Shown here piece after piece: positions 16,880-25,311 of a DNA stretch of 27,234 nt. Positions within the stretch are counted from its first letter, which is position 1; each line of letters opens with the position of its first letter. Both the position numbers and the translations under genes were made by a program. The DNA is from Xanthobacteraceae bacterium (GTDB taxonomy: Bacteria > Pseudomonadota > Alphaproteobacteria > Rhizobiales > Xanthobacteraceae). The notes below the pieces were generated by a model. It worked only from the letters and a program-made list of their open reading frames with translations. It was not told the origin of the DNA and did not search any database. The stretch covers positions 1-27,234 of the forward strand of contig JASHRR010000171.1 of NCBI GenBank assembly GCA_030037185.1, given 5' to 3'.

Positions 16880-17560
16880 GATGGGCCGCCAGGCCGCACA
16901 CCGTGTAGGCATCGCCACACCAGCCGGGACACGCCCGGCGCGCCAGCAGGTCGGAAACCCGATCTACCAATCGATCCCATCAAGCAGCGCATGCGGGGAC
17001 GCGTACGCTCGTCGTCGAGCAGGCGCATGCTGCCGTCCACGATCAAACCATTGCCCGGACACGGATCACCGTGAATGAGACCCTGCCAGGGAGCGGGATC
17101 AGCGAGCTGCATCGAGAGCAACTCCAGCTCGCTGGCTGGTGGCGCTGCGCTGAGTATGTCCACGAGTGTTCAGGGAAGCACAATGACGGCGAGCCACGAC
17201 CTAGGTGTTTGTTGAGCAGGTAGTCCAAGCCGTCATCGACCTAAGGCCTGGCCTCGTGTGGCTGGAAAAACCGGAGTCCCAAGATCCTCAAAGATGACAA
17301 AGCCGTGCCAAACATCGCCGGACAGAAAACGCCGAGCGGTGGTCGCGACCGGGAGCTCGCGCCGTGTGCAGCGGCCGCCCTCACCAGGTCGGAGTTTTCG
17401 AGCGCATCAGCGGCGGCAGGATCAGCCGGTCGGCGGCGGCCTGCACCGCAGACCCTCTCGAATTTCGGAACCTGATGCGGGAGCTGGCCGGACAGCTGGA
17501 GCGGCCGGCGCGATCGAACTGACGAACGTTGAACGGGCCAAGACTTAGATCCCAGGGCCA
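16880..17560 (-). pseudogene. Aminoglycoside-phosphotransferase-like kinase, multiply frameshifted
   Basis: The pieces of an APH-fold small-molecule kinase are scattered over three frames. ELPVATTARRFLSG and WHGFVIFEDLGTPVFPATRG lie around 17358-17243. Then comes LVDILSAAPPASELELL with PWQGLIHGDPCPGNGLIV (around 17170-17040), which holds the Brenner catalytic loop HGDPCPGN. RLLDDERTRP follows, where the family has LLDFE. Then, one frame over, LLDGIDW, a stop, and IGFPTCWRAGRVPAGVAM (around 17000-16900). The reading frame is interrupted at least three times, so no active enzyme can be made. The natural substrate of this subgroup is not known; homoserine, choline and antibiotics are substrates of relatives. 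It lies head to tail behind the cyclase on the same strand. Confidence 0.75.
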
Positions 17561-17561
17561 C

Positions 17562-18039
17562 CCGTCGATACGTATAGTCGTCTCGTGATCGGTCTCAAGT
17601 ACACGCTTCACGCGTCGAAACGTCAGGCTAACTGATCGGCTCGCGGCCCACCCCCAGCGTGATGACGACGAGGCAGTGAAGATCCGCGATCAAGACTGAA
17701 GGTGGTGAACTGCAGCATCGGACGGACCTATGCGTGCGCCCGACCGGGCATTGGCGGAGACGATTTTTCCCGGACAGCACCGCCGTATGTCCACTTGATG
17801 GGCTGGCGGGACAACTGCCACTCTATAGGCGACGGCGCGCTGAATTCGGAGGCCTCTGCCTCCGATGGTGGAAACACCTACGCTCGCTGAGCAAGCCTGC
17901 CGCGCGGAAGCGATTCGACGAAGAGTCGAGAGGATCTGCGCTCGGTAGGCCCGAAGGGTCGATTAGGGACAAGAATGTCGGTTATGAAGTAAAGCGGGGA
18001 CGTGCCGCCGTGACACCAGCGTGAGGAGGAGACGACCCG
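17562..18039. other. Non-coding interval with one perfect hairpin
   Basis: No gene is supported in these 478 bases; open frames on the plus strand have no family resemblance. A perfect stem of seven pairs, CGGAGGC-CTCT-GCCTCCG, lies at 17847-17864 without a following T run. The last 40 bases are the leader of the ClpA-N-like gene, ending in a strong GAGGAGGAG ribosome-binding site. Confidence 0.5.
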
Positions 18040-18747
18040 ATGCCAACGTTCTCGCGCAATTTAGAGCAATCGCTCCACCGAGCCCTCGCGCTCGCCAATG
18101 AGCGGCACCACGAATACGCCACGCTGGAACACCTGTTGCTCGCGCTGGTTGACGACCTGGATGCCGCCGTAGTGATGCGGGCCTGCAACGTTGACATCGA
18201 CAAGTTGCGCCGCAGTCTCGTGACCTATGTGGAATCCGAACTGGAGGAACTCGTCACCGACGGCTCGGAGGACTCAAAGCCGACCGCGGGCTTCCAGCGA
18301 ACAATCCAGCGCGCCGTGATCCATGTGCAGTCTTCAGGCCGCGAGGAGGTGACTGGCGCGCACGTGCTGGTGGCGATCTTTGCCGAACGCGAGAGCCACG
18401 CTGCCTATTTCCTGCAGGAGCAGGAGATGACGCGATACGATGCCGTCAACTACATCAGTCACGGCGTCGCCAAGCGTCCGGGCCCGACCGAATCGCGCTC
18501 GACACTTGACGAGGAGGAGCGTTCTGGCCCGACCGAATCGCGCTCGACACTTGACGAGGAGGAGCCATTATTGCAATTCTTTGCCTATGAGCACCTGCCG
18601 GAGCATCTACAGGAGCACCGCAAGCCGTTTGGTGATCTAGCGCGACGGCTAGTTGAGACGCTGCCGCGCAATCCGGAGCGCACCATGGCGCTGCGGAAAT
18701 TGCTGGAGGCCAAGGACTGCGCCGAGCGGGCGAAGTTGTTCAAATAG
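18040..18747 (+). CDS. ClpA N-domain protein without AAA modules, with a novel C-terminal domain
   Basis: This is a 235-residue protein with a strong RBS (GAGGAGGAG about nine bases before the ATG). Residues 1-143 are a double Clp-N domain very like the start of ClpA: SLHRALALANERHHEYATLEH, then the second repeat FQRTIQRAVIHVQSSGREEV and FLQEQEMTRYDAVNYISHG. In ClpA this domain binds the adaptor ClpS and substrates. Instead of the AAA+ modules there is an acidic linker made of two 15-residue units (148-162 and 163-175), then a 60-residue C-terminal domain (LLQFFAYEHLPEHLQEHRKP, LPRNPERTMALRKLLEAKD) of a type also seen in phage and actinobacterial small proteins. It therefore cannot unfold proteins itself. 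A role as a decoy or adaptor for ClpS or ClpAP is an inference. Confidence 0.85.
   Translation: MPTFSRNLEQSLHRALALANERHHEYATLEHLLLALVDDLDAAVVMRACNVDIDKLRRSLVTYVESELEELVTDGSEDSKPTAGFQRTIQRAVIHVQSSGREEVTGAHVLVAIFAERESHAAYFLQEQEMTRYDAVNYISHGVAKRPGPTESRSTLDEEERSGPTESRSTLDEEEPLLQFFAYEHLPEHLQEHRKPFGDLARRLVETLPRNPERTMALRKLLEAKDCAERAKLFK
18481..18564 (+). repeat. In-frame 45-bp tandem repeat in the ClpA-N-like gene
   Basis: The unit starting GGCCCGACCGAATCGCGCTC at 18481 recurs at 18526. The first 39 bases of each copy are identical and the period is 45 bp, so the frame is kept. It encodes GPTESRSTLDEEE twice. Identity this high points to a recent duplication. Confidence 0.95.
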
Positions 18748-19108
18748 CCTCTGAGTCGCCTCGGCGCAGAACGCGGCATGCCTTGCCGCTTGTACCCTGT
18801 ACGCCCCCATGTGACCAACACACCCCTTCGGGCCCCAAAAGGCCCGGTGCAGCCTTTGTCAGAGGCTCACAGCCGGCAAGATCGACCGCCGGTCCCGCTG
18901 GCGGCAAGACGGAGCATTTGGCTTGTGCTGGGGAGCGAGTGCGCACCAGCATTTCCATTCTCTTCGCTCGGTCGCGGGTCCTGGCGGCCTTTAGTCGGCC
19001 TCCTCAAAACGAGTTCGGCAGCGTTTCAGATTGAGATGAGCGAGAAAAATTGCGGTTTCATATGGTTAGTTGAGACGTTGAGACCTCCTACGGAACCACC
19101 TGCGGACG
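18748..19108. other. Unassigned interval between the ClpA-N-like and NepR-like genes
   Basis: These 361 bases lie between two convergent genes. Open frames on both strands show no recognisable motif or RBS, and no terminator hairpin with a T run is seen. Confidence 0.45.
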
Positions 19109-19441
19109 CTACCCGCCATCTGCGTCCTTTTGCTGATCGATCTGCCGCAACAGCTCGGCAATTCGGTCAGGGACCGCCTCGCGCAACACGTCACAGTGAA
19201 GTGCCCGTACCGCCGCGCCTATGCCGGTGCGCACCGCCTTCAAGTCGTTGACGCTAGGTCGCAGTCCACACCGATTTCGGATGTCGGGTGGCTTATCCTC
19301 CTCCATCCTGGCCAGCTTGGCCTCTTCTTCGACGAGCAGCCAGATGATGGCCTCCCGCTTCGTGTGATCGATCTCGATCTCCAGCAGTTCGCGGTAACGC
19401 TTGATGTTGAGGTCGATGATCGTTCGCAGAGTAGGGCTCAT
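19109..19441 (-). CDS. NepR-like anti-sigma domain protein with extra N-terminal helix region
   Basis: This is a 110-residue protein. Its C-terminal part (residues 64-105: VNDLKAVRTGIGAAVRALH, then DVLREAVPDRIAELLRQIDQ) fits NepR, the alphaproteobacterial anti-sigma factor that holds EcfG sigma until the response regulator PhyR sequesters it; the VPDR..ELLRQ element is characteristic. Residues 1-50 (TIIDLNIKRYRELLEIEIDH, then REAIIWLLVEEEAKLARMEE) are a separate helical region like small orphan rhizobial proteins of the DLN..RYR..L type. The two may be a natural fusion or joined by an old frameshift. No phyR or ecfG gene is seen nearby, so this would be an extra copy. It is divergent from the Crp/Fnr gene, with the FixK box between them. 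A GAAGG lies about 12 bases before the ATG. Confidence 0.65.
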   Translation of the reverse strand: MSPTLRTIIDLNIKRYRELLEIEIDHTKREAIIWLLVEEEAKLARMEEDKPPDIRNRCGLRPSVNDLKAVRTGIGAAVRALHCDVLREAVPDRIAELLRQIDQQKDADGG

Positions 19442-19515
19442 AGCACTGCCAACCTTCGGCAGGTCACTATTCAGCCTCTGCTCTCGGGGTGCCAGTCGTC
19501 AGCGCAAGCAAAAGC

Positions 19516-19529
19516 TTGATCGCGATCAA
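19516..19529. promoter_or_regulatory. Perfect FixK/FNR box
   Basis: TTGAT-CGCG-ATCAA is a perfect match to the FixK/FNR consensus and a perfect palindrome. Its centre is 68-69 bases before the ATG of the Crp/Fnr regulator (19591) and 81 bases from the start of the NepR-like gene (19441). A class II promoter with the site at -41.5 would start transcription near 19564 to the right or 19481 to the left, leaving leaders of about 27 or 40 bases. The site fits the EALSR recognition helix of the adjacent regulator, suggesting autoregulation or control by another FixK. Confidence 0.8.
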
Positions 19530-19590
19530 ACTCCGGATCGATTTTTTTGTGCAGACTGCTTGCTATTGCGCAATACACGTGAAGGTAGCC

Positions 19591-20319
19591 ATGCCCTCGA
19601 TCGGTAGAGTCGGACCAGCCATTCGCGCCTTTGACCCATGGGCTCAGGGAAATCCCTCGTCCAAAAAAATGCATCAGTTGCTCAGCGATGAAGAACGTGC
19701 GCGTCTGGCGGTGATTGCGTCAGTTGTCCGGTTCGACAGGGGCGCTGAAATATACCGCGAAGGGAATCGCGCGGAGGCCGTATTCAACATTATCAACGGC
19801 GCGGCAAAGGCGTACCGGCTAGGCCCCAGTGGCACCGAACATATCGTGTCATTCCTGTTTCCCGATGATTTGTTCGGACTGGCGCGAGAGGGTAGGTACG
19901 CAAATTCAATCAAGACCCTGACGCCAGTCACCGCATATCGCATTCCGGTTACAGCGCTGCGAAGCCGGCTTAGGACCGACGCGGCGCTGGAGTTTCATGT
20001 CATCGCCAAGCTGTGTGAGGAGCTCCGCCAAGCCCAGCATCATGCGTTCTTGCTTGCAAACAAGCGCACGCTTTCGAAGCTAGCGATGTTCCTTCAGATG
20101 CTTGAGCAGCTTCAAGCAGCCAAAGGCGATGCAACGAACGAAATATATATTCCGATTAACCGCTCCGATATGGCCGAATACGCGGGCGTCTCGCTTGAGG
20201 CTCTAAGCAGGGCGTTCCGAACCCTCACCACAGGTGGCGTCCTGCAATGCCGAAACCGACGACACGTAAAGGTCATCGACCGCGGTGCCTTCGACAGGCT
20301 TGCCTGCAGCGTCAAGTAA
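19591..20319 (+). CDS. Crp/Fnr-family regulator, FixK-like
   Basis: This is a 242-residue transcription factor. A cyclic-nucleotide-binding-type beta barrel (LLSDEERARLAVIASVVRFD, GAEIYREGNRAEAVFNIING, then HIVSFLFPDDLFGLA, about 28-125) leads through a long dimer helix (LEFHVIAKLCEELRQAQHHA) to a winged helix-turn-helix (about 160-235) with MAEYAGVSLEALSRAFRTL. The recognition helix has Glu203, Ser206 and Arg207 in the E-x-x-S-R spacing used by FNR and FixK to read TTGAT. The N-terminus lacks the FNR iron-sulfur cysteines, so oxygen is probably not sensed directly. The ATG at 19591 has GAAGG five bases upstream and lies behind the perfect FixK box; the frame is open to 19489, but that longer form would be translated through the box. 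Intact. Confidence 0.9.
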   Translation: MPSIGRVGPAIRAFDPWAQGNPSSKKMHQLLSDEERARLAVIASVVRFDRGAEIYREGNRAEAVFNIINGAAKAYRLGPSGTEHIVSFLFPDDLFGLAREGRYANSIKTLTPVTAYRIPVTALRSRLRTDAALEFHVIAKLCEELRQAQHHAFLLANKRTLSKLAMFLQMLEQLQAAKGDATNEIYIPINRSDMAEYAGVSLEALSRAFRTLTTGGVLQCRNRRHVKVIDRGAFDRLACSVK

Positions 20320-20336
20320 AGATCGTTGCAGCACAC

Positions 20337-20920
20337 AGCAGCGTTTAGTCGTCCTCTCAGCTCCCTTCGGTCGGCTTGGGTCTCCGGCGGCCGCTAGACT
20401 CGTTTCTTGCATTTACGACGTTGCGCGCCGGCCATCGCGTCCCCTCCTATGGGGACACGGATCAGCCAATGCAGAGCCCGCACTGCTCGAAATTACAAAG
20501 CGGTCGCGCCAACCTCTGGCGCAATCTCACGATGTCAAATCCGCCAGCCTCGAAGTGCACAAGCAAGTCGGATTCAAAATCGGTGCTTTTAGCGCAAAAT
20601 CAAACCGGCGCTGAGAGGCGGCGACGCGGAGCCATCAGGCTCCATCTGACTCGTTGGTGAAGCGTTGCGTTACAAGATCGCTCATTGGAGCAAGCTATTG
20701 ATTCCACTAACAAAAAAGCAAATTTCGTGAGCCCGCCGTTACAAGAGATCTTATCGGCGCAACCCGCTGTTCTGATTGGCTTAATCGCTCATATTACTGG
20801 GACACCGCACCAAGAGGAGATAGCCCGTGCCACCGACCGTTTGCTACGGCTGGGTCAAGGCAGTCTCGCCACACCCGGTCTCGAGATGGCCATGACCGAG
20901 CCTGACAGCGGGGCACGGTC
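20337..20920. other. Unassigned interval before the IS21 remnant
   Basis: No gene is firmly supported. A plus-strand frame at 20685-20978 (TTG start, with LIGLIAHITGTPHQEEIARA) is open for 97 residues but its 3' end overlaps istA and it has no recognised family. The left end of the IS21 element should lie in this interval but I cannot find a clear terminal repeat. Confidence 0.4.
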
Positions 20921-21594
20921 GTGGTCGATTACGAGACATTCTGTAAGATCCACGATTGCCACCATCGCCAAGGCTTGACGATTGCGCAGACCGCTCGCTC
21001 CCTCGGACACCATCGAAGCACCGTCGCGACCTGGTTGGCGCAAGCGCGCTTTGCACGGCGGCGCAGCAAGCCGCGTCCCAGCAAACTTGATCCGTTCAAG
21101 CCGAGCATCACGCGCTTGCTCGACACCCATCCTTACAGCGCTCCGCAGATTTTTCAGCGGCTGCGAGGAAGGTTATCGCGGCGGCATCAGCATCGTGCGC
21201 GATTACGTCCACCGCATTCGACCGCCTCAGCGCCCATTCTATCTGAAGTTGCATTTCGCTCGCGGCGAGTGCGCCCAGGCCAATTGGGGCGTCTACGGAA
21301 GCATCGCCGTCGGCAATACGCGGCGCCGATTTTCATTCTTTGTCATGGTGCTGGCTTTCGGCCGGCAAATGTATGTCGAGTTCACCGTATCACAACGGGC
21401 GAACGAAAAAGGACGCGTGGAGTCCGGCGTGGGTTACGTCAAAAAGAATTTCCTCAACGGCCTCGAGCTCACCGAATTCACCGCCATCCACGCCGCCGCA
21501 CAGGTCTGGCTCGATACGATCGCCAACGCATTCACGGCGAGACGCAGCAGCGACCGATCGATCTCTTGAGGCAAGAGCGACCGCATCTCGGGCT
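20921..21594 (+). pseudogene. istA: IS21-family transposase IstA, frameshifted with internal deletion
   Basis: The start MVDYETFCKIHDCHHRQGLT, then IAQTARSLGHHRSTVATWL, is the helix-turn-helix region of an IS21 IstA. At about 21165 the frame shifts (QIFQRLR to EEGYRGGISIVRDYVHRIRP). The integrase-core start reads CAQANWGVYGSIAVGN where the family has Q-V-D-W-G, so the first catalytic Asp appears changed to Asn. After MYVEFTVSQ the text jumps to RANEKGRVESGVGYVKKNFL, so about 60 residues of the core, including the second catalytic Asp, are missing. A further shift near 21530 restores HGETQQRPIDLLRQERPHLG, after which similarity ends. The helper gene istB is absent. The element is dead. Confidence 0.85.
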
Positions 21595-21785
21595 AGAGGC
21601 GACAGAGGTAAATGTGCGTGCGATATCGTATGGGTGCGGATTGAGCGGGCGAGAAATGCCAAGGATGAAGCTCATTCGGAGCCACCCTTTCGCTGCTGCC
21701 GATTATTGATTCTCGTCCCAATGGGCCCAAGGGGGACCAAGGATACGGCCTGATCGCCCCAAGGGCGAAAGTGCGGGGCGCACAG

Positions 21786-23071
21786 TCACGTCGGAAGGGC
21801 GATTTCGCACGCGAGACCATCAGCGCGCCAGTCGGACCGCACGTCGCCCCCGACATGAGCCGGTATCATGGCCTCCATCACATAGGTGCCAAAGCCCTTG
21901 CGCGTCGGCGGCTTGACGGGCGGGCCTCCCTGCTCGATCCAGCGCAGCACGCGACCCGTCCATCTGCCGAGCGCGACCACTCGACACGAACGTTACCTTT
22001 CTCCACCGATAGGGCACCGTATTTTGCGGCATTGGTTGCCAACTCGTGCAAGGCCACCGCTACCGACTGCGCCAGGTCTGCGTTCACCATCACGGGCGGT
22101 CCGTCAATCCGCGTGCGCGTCCCCCTGTCTCGGGAGTAAGGCGACAATTCCTGCTGGACCAGGCTACCAAGCTCGGCTCCTGTCCAGCGCGACTGGGCGA
22201 ACAGCGAGTTGACTTTCGCCAGTGCCTCGATGCGTCCCTCGATCGCCTTTTTGAGACCTTCAGACGTGTCGGAGTGCGAGAGATGCACCATAGCCTTGAC
22301 GTTCGCTAATAGGTTCTTGGCTCGGTGTTCCGCCTCACGGGCGAGAACAGAAATTTGCGCCTCGCTCCGCTTGCGGTCAGTGATGTCACGGACAATCTTT
22401 GATGCGCCGACAACTTTACCCTCCGCGCCCCTAACAGGCGAGACGGTCAGCGAGACATCGATCAGAGTTCCGTCCTTGCGCTGGCGAACAGTTTCATAGT
22501 GCTCGATGCGATCACCGCGCCGGACACGCTCAATAATTACGCCCTCCTCGTGTTGGCGATCCTGTGGGAACTCGATTGTCGCCGGCCTGCCGATTGCCTC
22601 TTCGGCCAAATAGCCAAAGAGCTGCTCTGCACCCCTGTTCCAACTTGTGATGATGCTATCGAGGTTCTTGCTTATTATCGCGTCATCACTGAAGTCGACA
22701 ATGGAAGCGAGCCACATGCGTTCAAAGCGGGCGTCCACGTTAGCCTCCCGAACGATTGTTTGTAGTCTCGCAGCGTCATCCGGTCTTTCACCTAGCGCCA
22801 CACCGTGCTCTTCCAACTTTCGGCTGAGCTCCCGGTAACGTTCAACGGCGAGGCGCATTCCCACAACGAAGATCGCGTTCATAAGTGAGACGAGGAGAAA
22901 CAGCAGCATGCCTACCATTTCGCCGCGCTGGTCAATGTAAAGGGAGAAGCGCGGGTGGATCACGAAAAAATTGGCCGCACCAGCGCTGAGCACAGTGCAA
23001 AAAACACCTGCTCTGAACCCGCTGATCAGCGTCGTGATGGTGACAGCGGGAAAGAACGTAATGTATTGAAC
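21786..23071 (-). pseudogene. HWE-family sensor histidine kinase (DUF4118-PAS-HWE), frameshifted
   Basis: On the minus strand a DUF4118-like membrane part (QYITFFPAVTITTLISGF, then VLSAGAANFFVIHP and MVGMLLFLLVSLMNAIFVVG) is followed by a PAS domain (IVDFSDDAIISKNLDSIITS, with WNRGAEQLFGY and VRDITDRKRSE). The HWE kinase core comes next: phospho-acceptor His in AREAEHRAKNLLANVKAMVH and the N box ALHELATNAAKYGAL. The frame is lost at about 21960, right after VRVEWSRSADGRV. The WxE part (LRWIEQGGPPVKPPTRKGFG, then MEAMIPAHVGGDVRSDW and ACEIALPT) continues in another frame to 21786. The N-terminus is also cut: a TGA precedes the DUF4118 frame and no start with an RBS is seen. A single frameshift fix would restore the kinase core. 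As it stands the ATP lid region is lost. Confidence 0.82.
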
Positions 23072-24049
23072 CCCTCAACGTAGGAGCCCCAACCGTTCCC
23101 GGCCGCAGCGCAGGGACGTCAATGTAAATTGAAGCTAGTCTTTGCATTCCGTCGGGCTCTGTTGAGAGAGCAGTTTGTGAGCCAGTCGCTTGCGCCAGCA
23201 TAAGTATTGAGGCAGCACGGCTCGTGCCACCCCCTGCGACTTCTTCCGAGGGAGGCAACGGCCGGGCTCTTCGGTAAACCTCAGCTTGTCGCGAAGCCGG
23301 AATAGCCGAGGCCCACCGCTTGGGGTCCGGCAACTGCGACGTCGAGCATGGGGACCGATAAGGCCCCGGGGCCCAAATGACCTGCAGGCCGAGATGGGCC
23401 CCCCCAACAGCACCCCCATGGCTTTATGTTATGGGCCCACACCCACTGCGCTCGCTAGGTTTGCTTACACGTCTCGGAACGCTCCTCGGCTTAGCCAGTC
23501 TCGCCTGCGGGCGTTACGCTATGATCGACGACGGGCTGGGATTCAGGTGCCCTGGCAACAGGTGCGACCGGCGCGTCAGTCGGCAGTTCGCGGGCGTCGC
23601 GCACGCAACCGGCATCGAGTGGACTTTCGGGAGGGAACGCGGGCTCGGGCCGAGGGACTGTTGTCATCCCGACGAGATCAGCCCCTTTGCGGACCTTGAT
23701 CGGACAAGCTGTCGGCGACAGGTAACGTTCGTTCAGGCCGCTAGGTGAATGAGAAAGCGCTCGCCTTCATGGAGGCGCGCGCCGCCGCCATTGCGTCGGG
23801 CTTCGCCGGTGCGGTCGTATGACCATCTGATCGCGTTGGGAGGCGGAAGGAAGGCGACGGCTCATTCTACATCGACAGCAGGCAGAGCATCGGGTTTTGC
23901 GGATGATGCGTCCTCCTCGGAGGGAGGTAAGAGGCTTATGGAGGGCACCAGGCGGAGATTTCGCAGCCTAGCGCGCATTTTGGTCATTCCCCTGGCAAGT
24001 ACGTTCCTCCATGATTCCACTGGGTCCGCGCCAAGGAGGTCGAGGCAGC
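23072..24049. other. Unassigned interval between the kinase and integrase remnants
   Basis: These 978 bases hold no gene I can support. Open frames exist on both strands (for example plus 23286-23699 and 23377-23748) but none shows a family motif. Composition and position suggest decayed island DNA. The last bases form a good RBS (AAGGAGG) for the integrase start at 24050. Confidence 0.45.
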
Positions 24050-24787
24050 ATGCCAAAGCATCGAAAGGCTCCCAAAGGATGCTGGCGTGGCCACACGCTC
24101 TATGCGCGCGTCTAGATCGGCGGTGTCGAATTCCGCAAATCGCTATCGACAGACGCCCCAGAAGCTGCTGAAGAGGCTCGCCCGAGCGTTCAAGAAGCGA
24201 GCCCTCGCCATCAAACGGGGCGAGATCTAGGAGGAGCGGGCGGAGTGGATACCGCACCAAGTCGGGGGCGCCACAGCGAAGCGCTACGCGGGTCTCTCTG
24301 GGGCAGTTGGAGCCCATTCCTGGTCGGAAAGCACCTGACGGATCGACCGGAAGCTGTTCGCCGAGATCGAGCAGGCCCGCCGGGCAAACGGCCTGACGAA
24401 CGCCAAAACGCGACTTGGTAGCGCTCTCCTCTGTCCCGAATTTCAGCCTCGACAAGGGATGGCGGGACGACAACCCGGTGCTGCCACGCTGAAGCGCTCA
24501 AAGAGCGCCGCCGACCCGATCGTGCTTTCCAGGGCCGAGGATATTGCCAAGGTGATTGGCCGCCGGGCCGTTCTCGCGACGCTTCCACGATCTACCTCAC
24601 CTGCACGCGGTCGAGTGGCTGCGGTCCGGCCGGTCTACGCCCTACAGCAGCGGCTGGGCCACGACAGCCTGACGACCGAATCTATCGGAAGTACCTCACT
24701 CGCGTGCAACAGCAGGTGAAGGGACTCAGCACAGCTCCCGAAACCGGCACAGAAACCGGCACAGGCATCAGTGACGAGCGCCACTAA
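24050..24787 (+). pseudogene. Phage-type tyrosine recombinase (integrase) pseudogene
   Basis: The ATG at 24050 has AAGGAGG ten bases upstream and opens MPKHRKAPKGCWRGHTLYAR, a normal integrase N-terminus, but a TAG follows after 22 codons. The text goes on as IGGVEFRKSLSTDAPEAAEE, then RAFKKRALAIKRGEI, another TAG, EERAEWIPHQVGGATAKRYA, RKLFAEIEQARRANGLTN, FSLDKGWRDDNPVL and KRSKSAADPIVLSRAEDIAK. Most of the catalytic domain is deleted; only LQQRLGHDSLTTE, then IYRKYLTRVQQQ in another frame, is left of the C-terminal motifs. The end is at a TAA at 24785-24787. Two amber stops, several frameshifts and the deletion make it dead. It lies 60 bases from a cut tRNA-Ser gene, as expected of an island integrase. 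Confidence 0.85.
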
Positions 24788-24847
24788 AACGAACAAGCCG
24801 TTGAGTAGAATAGGAATTTCAGCCCCGCCGGAGTGGACGGCATAGAC

Positions 24848-24886
24848 TTAGCAAACCGCTGCCTTCAGCCACTCGGCCACCTCTCT
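24848..24886 (-). pseudogene. 5' half of a tRNA-Ser(GCT) gene, cut at the anticodon loop
   Basis: The minus strand reads AGAGAGG (acceptor strand; GGAGAGG expected, one mismatch), TG, a complete D-arm GCCGAGTGGCTGAAGGC, A, the anticodon stem GCGGT and the loop TTGCTAA with anticodon GCT. The next bases, GTCTATGCCG, do not pair back to the stem, and no variable arm, T-arm or GTTCGAATCC follows. The break is exactly at the last base of the anticodon loop, a frequent crossover site of tyrosine recombinases. With the integrase remnant 60 bases away this is an old attachment-site junction. No second copy of the tRNA is seen in the window. Confidence 0.8.
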
Positions 24887-25311
24887 GCGCAATTTGATAT
24901 GCCCGAGACTGCCGCACAGGCAAACGCATGTACGCGAATCTATGCCGAGCGTGGAATACGTCAACCTTGCGAACCGGAGCATAGCTGGCCCCAGCCTCAT
25001 TATCGCCGGATTCCGCAAACGGCGCGACAAGTGATCCAGCAACGATGAGCAACGGCCAAGCCGGAACACCACAGGGCGCCGACGAGAGGTGGCGCAAATC
25101 CTTCAACGGTTACCCGCTGACGACAGGCTGCGGAGACCGCATCCTGTACCTCGAGCACCCAACGCTCATTGGAGGTTCGAGGGCTTCAAGCCTCAGTCTC
25201 GCCGACGCTCTTTGTCGTCAACCCCAGGCGCCGCCTCGGCGGCCGCATGACCCTGCGCTTTGCAAAGCTGCATCCGACATCACCGGGGTGGACGTGAAGT
25301 CTTTGACAGGT

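Noticed and set aside
17847..17864. Perfect hairpin as an intrinsic terminator
   Set aside because: No T run follows on either strand and no gene ends nearby; kept only as a structural note in the interval entry.
20685..20978. 97-residue plus-strand frame that could be a small gene
   Set aside because: It starts at a TTG without a good RBS, has no recognised motif and runs into the istA remnant.
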